From the NCBI GenBank assembly GCA_945883545.1, contig CAMCXT010000024.1, positions 1 to 48,207 of the forward strand: a stretch of 48,207 nucleotides of DNA, read 5' to 3'. A program made the position numbers and the translations under genes. Positions 7,807 to 16,732 of this stretch are shown here, one piece after another. Position 1 is the stretch's first letter. Every line of letters starts with the position of its first letter. The notes beneath the pieces are model-generated. The model saw only the letters and a program-made list of their open reading frames with translations. It had not been told where the DNA came from and did no database searches. Origin of the DNA: Chitinophaga pinensis. Its GTDB lineage: Bacteria; Bacteroidota; Bacteroidia; M30B66.

Positions 7807-9630
7807 ATGAGATTTCCTTTCGCCTGTTTATTTTCATTGATCTTTATGATGAACCAATCAACTGCTGCCGATCAGCATTCATTTGCACGACCAGCTGAAG
7901 TTGTTGTGCGCCATCTTAGTTTACAGTTGCAGCTAGACTTTGAGCAAAAAGTTGCATTTGGCACAGCACGCCTCGACCTCGACCGACTCAAGCCATCCAA
8001 CCAAGTTATTCTCGATACAAAAAACCTAGATATTGAAGGTGTAACGCTCGACAATGGTAACAAAGCGAGCTACAATTTAGGCGATGAAGTGCCTTTTCTT
8101 GGCCGACCGCTCACCATCGAATTGTTGCCTGAAACGAAATTCATCACTGTAAAATACCGAACTACAAAATCGTCCGATGCAGTGCAGTGGCTCGATCCAG
8201 AGCAAACATTCGGCAAAAAGCACCCGTTTTTATTCACCCAAGGCCAAGCGATTCTTACCAGAACTTGGATTCCCTTGCAGGATTCTCCGGGCATCCGATT
8301 CACTTGGGACGCCACCATCACGCTGCCCAAAGAACTTATGGCGGTGATGAGTGGAACCAATCCACAAGAAAAAAACGAATCCGGAGAGTACAAATTCCGC
8401 ATGGAGCTTCCGGTTCCAGCCTACCTCATCGCTTTGTCGGCAGGCGATCTTAAATTCTCGCCCATCGGTTCTCGTTGTGGCGTGTATGCCGAACCGGAGC
8501 AGTTGCAAAAGGCAGCAGCAGAATTTTCCGATATGGAGAAAATGCTCATTGCCGCCGAAAAGCTTTACGGGCCATACATTTGGGGCCGCTACGATGTAAT
8601 TGTACTTCCGCCTTCTTTCCCCTTCGGCGGGATGGAAAACCCACGACTCACTTTTGCCACCCCGACCATCATTGCCGGCGATGGATCACTCACTTCACTT
8701 ATTGCCCACGAATTGGCGCACAGCTGGTCGGGCAATTTGGTAACAAATTCCACTTGGGATGATTTTTGGCTCAACGAAGGATTTACAGTGTATTTCGAAC
8801 GCCGAATCATGGAATCTCTTTACGGGAAAGATTACGCCATGATGCTGTCGGTGCTTGGTTTCGACGATCTGAAGGAAACACTCGAAGAACTAAAAGATGC
8901 CCCTGAAGATACCAAGTTAAAGCTCAAGCTCACCGGAAGAGATCCCGATGATGGGATGTCGGATATTGCCTACGAAAAGGGCTGTCTTCTTCTTGAATAT
9001 CTTGAAAATCAGGTTGGAAGAGAGAAATTCGACCTCTTTTTAACGGCTTATTTCAAGGAGTTCACCTTCAAAGGGATGGACACCGACAAGTTTATCAAGT
9101 ATGCCAAAAGGAAGTTAGCCTTAACGGCTGAAGTTGAAGCTGTAATGCTCCAGTTTATCTTCGAGCCAGGACTTCCATCAATTGTTCAACCACCAGTATC
9201 TGCAAAATTTGCAGCGGTGGAAAAACTGGCAGATCGCTTCCAATCAAAGCAAGTATCCACCAAAGATTTGCCTACCAAAGAATGGTCGACCCACGAATGG
9301 TTGCATTTTATCCGTTCGTTGAACCCGACGATGGAGCAGCCCTTGGCAGATCAATTGAACCGTGATTTTGGTTTATCCAAACATGGCAATTCAGAGATTC
9401 GCTTTGCATGGCTGATGAATCGCATTGCAGCCAGTGATGCATCTTTGGTGGATGATACGGATCAATTTCTTGGAAGTGTGGGCCGCAGGAAGTTTGTGCT
9501 GCCATTGTATCGCTCTATGAGCCGCAAACCAGAGATCTATCCAACAGCTAAGGATATTTACAAGCGCCACCGTTCAGGATATCACTCAGTTACGCGACAA
9601 AGTGTAGATGAACTTTTCAACACTAAATAA
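7807..9630 (+). CDS. M1-family aminopeptidase, leukotriene A4 hydrolase-like
   Basis: Exported M1 aminopeptidase of 607 residues, close to the usual length of the LTA4H/aminopeptidase B subfamily. A signal peptide covers about residues 1-21 (ending STAADQ). The motif FPFGGMENPRLTFATP is the subfamily GxMEN site, HELAH at 301-305 binds zinc, and the third ligand is Glu 324 in LNEGFTVYFERRI. A C-terminal helical domain follows. The leukotriene activity of mammalian homologues should not be assumed; the bacterial role is probably N-terminal peptide trimming outside the cytoplasm. It is followed by tpx after 55 nt, which has its own -7 element. Confidence 0.94.
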   Translation: MRFPFACLFSLIFMMNQSTAADQHSFARPAEVVVRHLSLQLQLDFEQKVAFGTARLDLDRLKPSNQVILDTKNLDIEGVTLDNGNKASYNLGDEVPFLGRPLTIELLPETKFITVKYRTTKSSDAVQWLDPEQTFGKKHPFLFTQGQAILTRTWIPLQDSPGIRFTWDATITLPKELMAVMSGTNPQEKNESGEYKFRMELPVPAYLIALSAGDLKFSPIGSRCGVYAEPEQLQKAAAEFSDMEKMLIAAEKLYGPYIWGRYDVIVLPPSFPFGGMENPRLTFATPTIIAGDGSLTSLIAHELAHSWSGNLVTNSTWDDFWLNEGFTVYFERRIMESLYGKDYAMMLSVLGFDDLKETLEELKDAPEDTKLKLKLTGRDPDDGMSDIAYEKGCLLLEYLENQVGREKFDLFLTAYFKEFTFKGMDTDKFIKYAKRKLALTAEVEAVMLQFIFEPGLPSIVQPPVSAKFAAVEKLADRFQSKQVSTKDLPTKEWSTHEWLHFIRSLNPTMEQPLADQLNRDFGLSKHGNSEIRFAWLMNRIAASDASLVDDTDQFLGSVGRRKFVLPLYRSMSRKPEIYPTAKDIYKRHRSGYHSVTRQSVDELFNTK

Positions 9631-9660
9631 AGACCATCAAAACGTAGCAGATAAATTCCT

Positions 9661-9668
9661 TAGGTTTG
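9661..9668 (+). promoter_or_regulatory. -7 promoter element of tpx
   Basis: TAGGTTTG matches TANNTTTG perfectly and lies 17 nt before the ATG at 9686. This supports that ATG rather than the earlier in-frame ATG at 9608, which overlaps the upstream gene. Confidence 0.6.
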
Positions 9669-9685
9669 CGAAAAATTTAAACAAC

Positions 9686-10198
9686 ATGCCACTCAATAGC
9701 ACAGCATTTAAAGGCTACACAATTGATTTGATCGATGACCTTCCAGAAGTGAATGAGAACGCTTTCGATTTTACTTTTGTGAAAATCGACTTAAGCGAAA
9801 GTTCATTGTATGATTTCGATGATAAAATCAAAGTATTGATTGGGCTTCCAAGCCTTGATACTGGTGTTTGTCAGAAAGAAGCACGCCAATTCAACGAGAA
9901 ACTCAACGCAAAAGAAGGCGTTGTTGGAATCGTAATTTCTAAAGACCTTCCTTTCGCAATGAAGCGTTTTTGTGAAGCAGAGGGTTTGAGCAACATCGTG
10001 CCTGCATCCGATTTCCGCTACAACGATTTCAGTTCAGAATACAATACCGAAATGACGAACGGCCCATTGAAAGGTCTTATCGCTCGTACGGTATTTGTTG
10101 TAGATAAAAACAACAAGATCCGCCACGTTGAAATCACGCCCGACATTGCTGTTGAGCCTGATTACGACAAGATCCTCAGTGTTGTAGATTCTCTTTAA
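9686..10198 (+). CDS. tpx: Thiol peroxidase (atypical 2-Cys peroxiredoxin)
   Basis: Tpx reduces hydrogen peroxide and organic hydroperoxides using thioredoxin. The protein has 170 residues, the family length. The peroxidatic Cys62 sits in PSLDTGVCQKEARQFN and the resolving Cys96 in AMKRFCEAEGLSN, the spacing of atypical 2-Cys Tpx. The start is set at ATG 9686 (MPLNSTAFKG), because the longer frame from 9608 overlaps the previous gene and would hold the -7 element inside the coding region. A strong bidirectional terminator follows. Confidence 0.95.
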   Translation: MPLNSTAFKGYTIDLIDDLPEVNENAFDFTFVKIDLSESSLYDFDDKIKVLIGLPSLDTGVCQKEARQFNEKLNAKEGVVGIVISKDLPFAMKRFCEAEGLSNIVPASDFRYNDFSSEYNTEMTNGPLKGLIARTVFVVDKNNKIRHVEITPDIAVEPDYDKILSVVDSL

Positions 10199-10213
10199 TC
10201 ATACAGCTTCCAA

Positions 10214-10258
10214 ATAAAAAAGCTCCACTGTTTCGCAACGGTGGAGCTTTTTCTTTTT
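10214..10258. terminator. Bidirectional terminator between tpx and the PfkB kinase gene
   Basis: Long stem AAGCTCCAC...GTGGAGCTT, extended inward by a wobble pair and three more pairs, with a TCGC loop. It is flanked by an A-run on one side and a T-run on the other, and serves the convergent genes ending at 10198 and 10270. Confidence 0.9.
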
Positions 10259-10269
10259 AGTTGATCGGA

Positions 10270-11196
10270 TTACCCAACCAACGAAATATCAAATTGAACC
10301 AAGTCGATGAATTGCTGAACGCGTTCATCCACTTCTACACTGTTCAAATTCTGGATTCTTTCAGTTCCAAATTTCTCCACACTGAATGATGCCATTGCTG
10401 ATCCAAAGATCACGGCACGCTTCATATTGTCGAAAGAAATGTCTTTGGTTTCTGCAATGTATCCGATGAAACCACCTGCAAAGCTATCGCCAGCTCCGGT
10501 TGGATCGAATACTTCTTCCAATGGAAGGGCAGGAGCAAAGAACACTTGGTCGTTGTAAAACAACAATGCACCGTGCTCTCCTTTTTTAATGATCAAATAT
10601 TTCGGCCCCATCGCTAGGATCTTCTGAGAAGCCTTCACCAACGAATATTCACCTGAAAGTTGACGCGCTTCTTCATCATTGATTGTAAGCACATCAACAC
10701 GCTTCAACAATGAAGTAAGTTCATCAAGCGCAATGTCCATCCAGAAATTCATGGTGTCGAGCACAACCAATTTTGGACGGTTAGCCAAACGATCCAACAC
10801 TTGGTGTTGAACAGATGGAGCAAGATTCCCCAACATCAAGAATTCGCAGTCTTGATATTCTGCAGGAATGGTTGGATCGAAAGTCGCCAATACGTTGAGC
10901 TGTGTATCTAGTGTATCGCGAGAATTCATGTCGTTGTGGTACTTCCCACTCCAAAAGAAAGTTTTCTCTCCTTGCTTAATCTGCAAACCGTCGGTGTTTA
11001 CCTTACGTTTCTGCAACATAGCAATAGCTTCCTGTGGAAAGTCGTCGCCAACTACCGAAACCAAATTGATTTTTGAAGTGAAATAAGAAGCAGCTAGCGA
11101 AATGAAGGTCGCTGCACCACCTACAATTTTATCGGTTTTACCGAATGGGGTTTCAATGGCGTCGAAGGCAACTGTGCCGATAACCAAAAGGCTCAT
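10270..11196 (-). CDS. PfkB-family carbohydrate/nucleoside kinase
   Basis: Ribokinase-fold kinase of 308 residues. The N-terminus MSLLVIGTVAFDAIETPFG with GGAATFISLAAS is the substrate-side PfkB signature, and DPTGAGDSFAGGFIGY near residue 238 is the second signature, with the catalytic Asp in GAGD. The substrate cannot be told from sequence; this type in Bacteroidota is often annotated only as sugar kinase. It starts 10 nt after the stop of the PLP aminotransferase gene, so the two are probably co-transcribed. Confidence 0.9.
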   Translation of the reverse strand: MSLLVIGTVAFDAIETPFGKTDKIVGGAATFISLAASYFTSKINLVSVVGDDFPQEAIAMLQKRKVNTDGLQIKQGEKTFFWSGKYHNDMNSRDTLDTQLNVLATFDPTIPAEYQDCEFLMLGNLAPSVQHQVLDRLANRPKLVVLDTMNFWMDIALDELTSLLKRVDVLTINDEEARQLSGEYSLVKASQKILAMGPKYLIIKKGEHGALLFYNDQVFFAPALPLEEVFDPTGAGDSFAGGFIGYIAETKDISFDNMKRAVIFGSAMASFSVEKFGTERIQNLNSVEVDERVQQFIDLVQFDISLVG

Positions 11197-11206
11197 AGAG
11201 TGTTGT

Positions 11207-12403
11207 TTATTTTTTGTTTGGGTAAACTTTGAGGGCTTCGCGGAGAATTTCCACGCATTTATTCAAGTCGGTGAGATTGAGTACATAACCGATGCGCACT
11301 TCGTCTTTTCCTGATCCTGGAGTAGAGTAGAAGCCCGTTGCAGGTGCAAGCATCACTGTTGCATTCTCGTAACGGAATTCCTCCAACAACCATTGGCAGA
11401 AATGATCTGAATCTTGAATGGGAAGTCGTGCCATGGCATAAAATGCACCTTTCGGCTTCGGACAAAAAACGCCCGGAATGCTGTTCAAGCCATCAACCAT
11501 GAGGTCTCTTCTGGCAACATATTCACTTACTACAGCTTCGAAATAAGAGTCTGGAGTATCAAGTGCAGCTTCAGAAGCAATTTGACCAAATGTTGGTGGA
11601 CTTAATCTTGCTTGCGCGAATTTGAGCGCAGTTTGCATCACTTCAGCATTTCGGGTAACCAAAGCGCCGATGCGTGCACCACACATGCTGTAACGCTTCG
11701 ATACAGAATCGATCAGGATGACATTGTTATCCAAACCTTCCAACTGCATGGCTGAGAAGAAAGTCTCGCCATCATAGCAGAATTCTCTGTACACTTCATC
11801 AGCAAACAGATACAAATCGTGGCGAAGAAGAATTTCACGGAGCTTTTCAAGTTCGGCACGTGAATACAAATAGCCTGTTGGGTTTCCTGGATTTGAAATG
11901 AGGATCGCCTTTGTTTTTGGCGTGATCAATTGCTCGAACGACTCCACTGGAGGAAGCGCGAACCCTTCGTCGATGGTCGATTTTACTGGAACCACAACAG
12001 CACCTGCAGTTTGTGCGAAGCTGAGGTAATTTGCATAAAAAGGTTCTGGAACAATGATTTCATCGCCCGGATCGAGGCAAGTCATGATGCCGAACAACAA
12101 TGCTTCAGAACCACCAGTAGTGATCATGATTTGGTTGTGGTCGACAGTGATTCCGTTTTTGCTGTAGTATCCTGCTAACTTTTTGCGGTAACTCTCATTG
12201 CCAGCACTGTGGCTGTACTCGATCACTTTTAGTCCAGTGTTTTTGATAGCCTCGAGTGCTACTTCTGGAGTTTGAATATCGGGTTGACCAATGTTGAGGT
12301 GGTAGATTTTTACCCCTTGCGACTTTGCTTTTTCGGCAAATGGAACCAGTTTGCGGATAGGAGAAGCTGGAAGTTGAATTCCTTTCTTGGAGATGCTTGG
12401 CAT
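11207..12403 (-). CDS. PLP-dependent class I/II aminotransferase (aspartate aminotransferase-like)
   Basis: Fold-type I aminotransferase of 398 residues. Motifs are GQPDIQTP near the N-terminus, NPGNPTGYLYS around residue 170, DEVYREF around 202, and the PLP lysine in DSVSKRYSMCGARIG (about residue 236), with a C-terminal Arg in KDEVRIGYVLN. It belongs to the aspartate/aromatic/alanine aminotransferase group; the amino-acid donor is not determinable here. It is upstream of the PfkB gene with a 10-nt gap. A terminator-like hairpin belonging to the preceding DUF1573 gene lies only 9 nt before its ATG. Confidence 0.92.
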   Translation of the reverse strand: MPSISKKGIQLPASPIRKLVPFAEKAKSQGVKIYHLNIGQPDIQTPEVALEAIKNTGLKVIEYSHSAGNESYRKKLAGYYSKNGITVDHNQIMITTGGSEALLFGIMTCLDPGDEIIVPEPFYANYLSFAQTAGAVVVPVKSTIDEGFALPPVESFEQLITPKTKAILISNPGNPTGYLYSRAELEKLREILLRHDLYLFADEVYREFCYDGETFFSAMQLEGLDNNVILIDSVSKRYSMCGARIGALVTRNAEVMQTALKFAQARLSPPTFGQIASEAALDTPDSYFEAVVSEYVARRDLMVDGLNSIPGVFCPKPKGAFYAMARLPIQDSDHFCQWLLEEFRYENATVMLAPATGFYSTPGSGKDEVRIGYVLNLTDLNKCVEILREALKVYPNKK

Positions 12404-12412
12404 ATAAAATAA

Positions 12413-12436
12413 AAAACCCCGATTTGAGGATCGGGG
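12413..12436 (-). terminator. Terminator of the DUF1573 gene, just before the aminotransferase ATG
   Basis: On the minus strand a CCCCGAT/ATCGGGG stem with a 6-nt loop is followed by TTTTTTATTTT. It lies 33 nt after the DUF1573 stop and 9 nt before the aminotransferase start codon. A near-match -7 element (CATCTTTG) directly precedes it, so the hairpin may instead form the 5' end of the aminotransferase mRNA. Confidence 0.65.
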
Positions 12437-12468
12437 TGCAAAGATGATAAATTTTCAGGCTCGAAGAA

Positions 12469-12948
12469 TTATTTTTCAAGTGGAGCCATTCCCTGCTTCT
12501 TCTCAGGCATGCCTGCGTCTGCTGGTGGTGGTTCAACGTTTCCTTTGATGTAAAGCATTTTGGTTCCAGTTTTTTCTTTCGAAGCATCCTGGATAGTCAA
12601 TGTTACATTTTTGTTGATTGCGCCTGCGCGCTTAGTATCGTAGCTAACGCGGATTGAACCAGTTTTTCCTGGAGCAATCGCTTCTTTTGGCCATTCTGGA
12701 ACTGTACAACCACAAGATCCACGTGCATTAGAGATCAAAAATGGTTCTTTACCAGTGTTGGTGAATGTAAACTCACATGTTCCATCACCACCATTTTTAA
12801 TGGTACCGTAATCGTGAGTTTCTTTATCAAACTGAATACTTGGTGTCCAGTTTTGCTCAGTAGACGGTGTTGGTGCTGCTGGAGCTTGTGCATTAGCAGC
12901 CACTAGGCCAGAAAGTGCAAAAACGAGTGTTAAAAAAGAGCGTTTCAT
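12469..12948 (-). CDS. DUF1573 secreted protein (copy 2)
   Basis: Exported protein of 159 residues with a signal peptide ending ANAQA at about residue 21 and one DUF1573 domain. The domain shows HDYGTIKNGGDGTCEFTFTN, then the family hallmark GSCGCTVPEWPKEAIAPGKTG, and a final strand near KMLYIKGNV. DUF1573 is an Ig-like (ASPM/SPD-2/Hydin-type) domain common in secreted Bacteroidota proteins, and its function is unknown. The C-terminal tail is Pro-rich. It is a tandem paralogue of the gene at 13013 but has its own -7 element. Confidence 0.93.
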   Translation of the reverse strand: MKRSFLTLVFALSGLVAANAQAPAAPTPSTEQNWTPSIQFDKETHDYGTIKNGGDGTCEFTFTNTGKEPFLISNARGSCGCTVPEWPKEAIAPGKTGSIRVSYDTKRAGAINKNVTLTIQDASKEKTGTKMLYIKGNVEPPPADAGMPEKKQGMAPLEK

Positions 12949-12979
12949 TTCAGAGAGCTGATGTTTAAATTATTGATGA

Positions 12980-12987
12980 CAAATGTA
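12980..12987 (-). promoter_or_regulatory. -7 element of the second DUF1573 gene
   Basis: Minus-strand TACATTTG is a perfect TANNTTTG, 31 nt before the start codon at 12948. Confidence 0.55.
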
Positions 12988-13012
12988 ATTTTTCTATTGG
13001 AGATTTCAACCC

Positions 13013-13519
13013 TTAGTGAGGGATTGGTGAATTCACTGGAGTTGGTTTGTTATTAGGTTCAGCCATTGGTGAAATTGTAGCTTTCCCTTTTGTTGGAGTA
13101 GTACTTCCATCTTTGCCGTTTACGTTCCCTTTGATTGTAAGTTTCGTGGTTCCTGTTTTATCTTGGTTGGTTCCACTTACAATTGTAACTGTAACATCTT
13201 TGGTGAAAGCTCCCGGGCGGCCTTCAGAATTGTAGCCCACTTTGATTTTTCCATTTTTACCTGGAGCAATCGGCGTTTTAGGCCATTCTGGTGTTGTGCA
13301 TCCGCAGCTTGCCTGCGCAGTTTGAATTAAAATCGGCTCATTGCCTGTGTTGGTGAAATCGAATTCATAAGTAGCAACAGGTCCTTCAGGAATACCGCCA
13401 AAATCATGCGTTGTTTGCTCGAATTTAATCGTTGGTGTCCAGTTGATATCTGTTGAAGCTGGCTGAGCTGCAAGCGATAATGTGCCGCCAAGCATCAGCA
13501 TAGAAAAGAAGTTTTTCAT
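13013..13519 (-). CDS. DUF1573 secreted protein (copy 1)
   Basis: Exported protein of 168 residues with a signal peptide ending SLAAQP and a single DUF1573 domain: HDFGGIPEGPVATYEFDFTN, then ASCGCTTPEWPKTPIAPGKNG. The tail from about residue 135 is a low-complexity Pro/Asn/Thr/Lys stretch. Its core is clearly homologous to the next gene on the same strand (shared CGCT.PEWPK..IAPGK), so the pair arose by tandem duplication. Function is unknown; the location is probably periplasm or outer membrane. Confidence 0.93.
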   Translation of the reverse strand: MKNFFSMLMLGGTLSLAAQPASTDINWTPTIKFEQTTHDFGGIPEGPVATYEFDFTNTGNEPILIQTAQASCGCTTPEWPKTPIAPGKNGKIKVGYNSEGRPGAFTKDVTVTIVSGTNQDKTGTTKLTIKGNVNGKDGSTTPTKGKATISPMAEPNNKPTPVNSPIPH

Positions 13520-13705
13520 AGTTTATTTCGTGCGTTATTTAGTATTTCAAAACCGGCGCGACATTACAATTATTAAGCCAAAAACTTCATTGGTTTGCCA
13601 CGCTCCCGCAAATGAACAAAATCCATTTCGGCTTGTCAAGTCTTGGCTACCTCAGAAGATAAATCTTAACCATTTATTCAAATTCAAACTGCCCAAAAAA
13701 AGCGC

Positions 13706-13713
13706 TATTTTTG
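13706..13713 (+). promoter_or_regulatory. -7 element of valS
   Basis: TATTTTTG is a perfect TANNTTTG, 19 nt before the valS ATG at 13733. No clear TTG is seen at the -33 position. Confidence 0.6.
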
Positions 13714-13732
13714 CCGCCCTTAGTCAGTATGT

Positions 13733-16366
13733 ATGGAAATTCCTAAACAATACAATCCCGCTTCAATCGAAGACAAATGGTACAGTACCTGGATGGAAAA
13801 AGGCCTCTTCCGTTCGGTTCCAGATGCACGTGAATCGTTCACTGTGGTTATCCCTCCGCCAAATGTTACCGGAGTATTGCACATGGGACACATGCTCAAC
13901 AATACTATCCAAGATGTACTCGTTCGTCGTGCCCGTCTTCAAGGAAAAAATGCTTGCTGGGTTCCAGGAACCGACCATGCATCCATTGCTACTGAAGCCA
14001 AAGTGGTGAACAAACTGAAGGAACAAGGTATCGAAAAAAATAGCCTTACCCGTGAAAAATTCCTAGAACACGCTTGGGAATGGACCGAAAAACACGGCGG
14101 AATCATCCTCGAACAACTCAAGAAACTTGGGGCTTCCTGCGATTGGGAACGCACAAAGTTTACGATGGACGACGACATGAACCGCGCCGTAACGAACGTG
14201 TTTATCGACCTCTATAAAAAAGGCTTGGTTTACCGAGGAGTACGCATGGTGAACTGGGATCCAAAGGCACAAACAGCGCTTTCTGATGAAGAGGTAATCT
14301 ACAAGGAAACGCCTTCGAGGTTGTTTCACATCCGCTATCAAATCAAAGATTCCGACCAAACAATTACCATTGCTACAACCCGACCAGAAACAATCCTCGG
14401 AGACACCGCAATCTGTGTGCATCCTGAAGATGAAAGGTACACAAACCTGATCGGAAAGATGGTTCTCGTTCCGCTGATCAACCGCGAAATTCCGATCATC
14501 GCCGACGAATACGTTGACCGCGAATTTGGAACCGGAGCGCTCAAAGTAACACCAGCGCACGACATCAACGACTATAACCTTGGAATTAAATACAATCTAA
14601 CTGTGGTGGATGTAATTGCTTCCGATGGAACCATGAGCCAAGCAGCGCAACTCTATATTGGTCGCGACCGATTTGATGTTCGTAAACAGATTGTGAAGGA
14701 CATCGATGCAGCTGGTCAACTCGATAAAATTGAAGACATTAAAAACAATGTCGGTTATTCGGAGCGAACCGATGCAGTTATCGAACCTCGTTTGTCGATG
14801 CAATGGTTCGTGAAAATGGAAGTACTTGCCAAGCCTGCTCTTGATGCGGTAAACGATGGCAAGGTGAAACTGCATCCAGCGAAATTCATCAATACATATA
14901 AGTATTGGATGGAGAATGTGAAGGATTGGTGCATCTCTCGCCAGCTTTGGTGGGGACAACGCATTCCGGCTTGGTACGATAACACTGGAGATGTTGTGGT
15001 TGCTGCCAATTTGGAAGGCGCCATGGCGGAATTTGCCGCGAAGGGAAAAAATGTCACAGCTGCCGAAATCCGACAGGACGAAGATGTTGTAGATACATGG
15101 TTTTCATCTTGGCTCTGGCCGATCACCGTGTTTGATGCAGATGCAGTGATCAAGAACCCAGCAGATTTTAATGCTGATTTGAAATATTATTATCCAACCA
15201 AAGATCTTGTAACAGCGCCAGAAATCCTCTTTTTCTGGGTGGCTCGGATGATCATGGCTGGAATGGAATACTGCGGTGATATCCCATTTTCGAATGTGTA
15301 TCTCACAGGAATTGTGCGCGACAAGCAAGGACGTAAAATGTCGAAGTCGCTCGGAAATTCGCCCGATCCAATCGAATTGATTGAGAAGTTTGGTGCCGAT
15401 GGCGTGCGACTTGGAATGCTTCTCACATCCCCGGCAGGGAACGATTTGCCGTTCGATGAAAGCATGTGCGAACAAGGCCGAAATTTCAGCAACAAAATCT
15501 GGAATGCTTTCCGTTTGGTGAAAGGATGGACTGTAGAGGATAAAGAACCTACCCAAGCTTCTCGTGAGGCTACTGCTTGGTTTGGATCGCACTTGGCTGC
15601 CACCATCGCAGAAGTGGATGATTTGTTCTCAAAATACCGCATCTCGGAAGCCTTGATGACTTTGTACAAGCTCACTTGGGATGATTTCTGCGCTTGGTAT
15701 CTCGAAGCAGTGAAACCAGGATTTGAGCAAAGCATCGACCGTGAAACATATGTCGCAACGATTGCCTATTTCGAAGATATCCTCAGGTTGTTGCATCCAT
15801 TCATTCCGTTTATCACAGAAGAAATTTGGCAATACATCGGCGAACGTGAAGACAACAACTTGCTTATCGTGAACCACATGCCGGTTACGGTAGCTGTTGA
15901 TGCGAAGTGCAATGCCGAGTTCGATCTGATTCGTGAATTAATTGCCTCAGTTCGGGCATTTAGAAACGATAAAGGCTTATCTCCCAAAGAAGCATTGCGT
16001 TTGAGTTGTAAAAGCCGCATTGCAAGCAATCCGCTTCCTTTTGAGGCAGTTTTATTCAAGCTGGCAAACCTCGAAGCTGTTGATTATGTGAGTGAAAAAC
16101 CAGAAGGTACTTTAGCCATGTTGGTGCGCACCGAAGAAATCTTCTTGCCTGTAGGCGAAATCGCAGATCCAGAAGCTGAGCGCGAAAAACTCCAGAAGGA
16201 ACTCAGCTACACCGAAGGATTTCTTTCATCGGTTGAAAAGAAGCTGAGCAACGAGCGTTTCGTGAGCAATGCAAAGCCAGAAGTCGTGGCCATGGAACAA
16301 AAGAAAATGCAAGATGCAATTCAGCGTATTCAAGTCTTGAAAGAACAGCTTGAAGCTTTGGTATAA
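13733..16366 (+). CDS. valS: Valyl-tRNA synthetase
   Basis: Class I aminoacyl-tRNA synthetase charging tRNA-Val, 877 residues, the normal length for ValS. The HIGH-type motif HMGH is at residues 50-53 inside [15 protein letters not shown], and KMSKS is at 535-539. Between them are the CP1 editing domain ([17 protein letters not shown]) and the WWGQRIPAW segment. After an anticodon-binding helical domain, the last 70 residues form the ValS C-terminal coiled coil ([19 protein letters not shown]). The final codons EALV-stop are duplicated downstream as part of a repeat. Confidence 0.98.
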   Translation: MEIPKQYNPASIEDKWYSTWMEKGLFRSVPDARESFTVVIPPPNVTGVLHMGHMLNNTIQDVLVRRARLQGKNACWVPGTDHASIATEAKVVNKLKEQGIEKNSLTREKFLEHAWEWTEKHGGIILEQLKKLGASCDWERTKFTMDDDMNRAVTNVFIDLYKKGLVYRGVRMVNWDPKAQTALSDEEVIYKETPSRLFHIRYQIKDSDQTITIATTRPETILGDTAICVHPEDERYTNLIGKMVLVPLINREIPIIADEYVDREFGTGALKVTPAHDINDYNLGIKYNLTVVDVIASDGTMSQAAQLYIGRDRFDVRKQIVKDIDAAGQLDKIEDIKNNVGYSERTDAVIEPRLSMQWFVKMEVLAKPALDAVNDGKVKLHPAKFINTYKYWMENVKDWCISRQLWWGQRIPAWYDNTGDVVVAANLEGAMAEFAAKGKNVTAAEIRQDEDVVDTWFSSWLWPITVFDADAVIKNPADFNADLKYYYPTKDLVTAPEILFFWVARMIMAGMEYCGDIPFSNVYLTGIVRDKQGRKMSKSLGNSPDPIELIEKFGADGVRLGMLLTSPAGNDLPFDESMCEQGRNFSNKIWNAFRLVKGWTVEDKEPTQASREATAWFGSHLAATIAEVDDLFSKYRISEALMTLYKLTWDDFCAWYLEAVKPGFEQSIDRETYVATIAYFEDILRLLHPFIPFITEEIWQYIGEREDNNLLIVNHMPVTVAVDAKCNAEFDLIRELIASVRAFRNDKGLSPKEALRLSCKSRIASNPLPFEAVLFKLANLEAVDYVSEKPEGTLAMLVRTEEIFLPVGEIADPEAEREKLQKELSYTEGFLSSVEKKLSNERFVSNAKPEVVAMEQKKMQDAIQRIQVLKEQLEALV

Positions 16367-16669
16367 GAAGAATTCTGACAATAGGGCATCTCCAATCTCA
16401 ATTACTTCGAGGTGAATCGTCTCTCTCCTGTGGAGAGAGATAAGAGAGAGAGGTTTATCGAAGCTTTAGTATAATAAGAATTCTGACAATAGGGCATCTC
16501 CAATCTCAATTGCTTCGAGCTGAATCGTCTCTCTCCTTTGGAGAGAGATAAGAGAGAGAGGTTTATCGAAGCTTTGTTACAATACGAATTCTGACAATAG
16601 CCATCTCCAATCTCAATTGCTTCGAAATGAATCGTCTCTCTCCTGTGGAGAGAGATAAGAGAGAGAGGT
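16352..16669. repeat. Three tandem copies of a 108-bp repeat including the end of valS
   Basis: Copies lie at 16352-16459 (108 bp), 16460-16567 (108 bp) and 16568-16669 (102 bp, decayed). Each begins with the last valS codons (GAAGCTTTGGTATAA in copy 1, one base changed in copy 2, more in copy 3), continues through AATTCTGACAATAG, and ends with a perfect 8-9 bp hairpin TCTCTCTCC/GGAGAGAG followed by a second GAGAGAGAGGT that can compete for the same arm. The increasing divergence from copy 1 to copy 3 points to duplication of the valS tail plus its hairpin. The hairpins may act in transcription termination or 3' protection. Confidence 0.9.
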
Positions 16670-16677
16670 CCTTCAAT

Positions 16678-16697
16678 CCACGGACTAAAGTCCGCGG
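16678..16697. repeat. REP-like palindrome after the 108-bp repeats
   Basis: A 20-bp imperfect palindrome CCACGGACT/AGTCCGCGG with an AA centre and one A-C mismatch (a G-T pair on the other strand), GC-rich compared with its surroundings. Its form resembles extragenic palindromes mobilised by REP-associated transposases. No transposase is nearby. Confidence 0.5.
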
Positions 16698-16732
16698 CTG
16701 CAAGGTGTCTCCTTTCACCTTTCACCTCAATT

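Noticed and set aside
13482..14009. 175-residue plus-strand frame overlapping the DUF1573 start and valS start
   Set aside because: It runs antisense into one real gene and out of frame into another, and its composition is not protein-like.
16352..16669. Possible CRISPR array
   Set aside because: Only three contiguous 108-bp units without unique spacers, including coding sequence of valS, and no cas genes.
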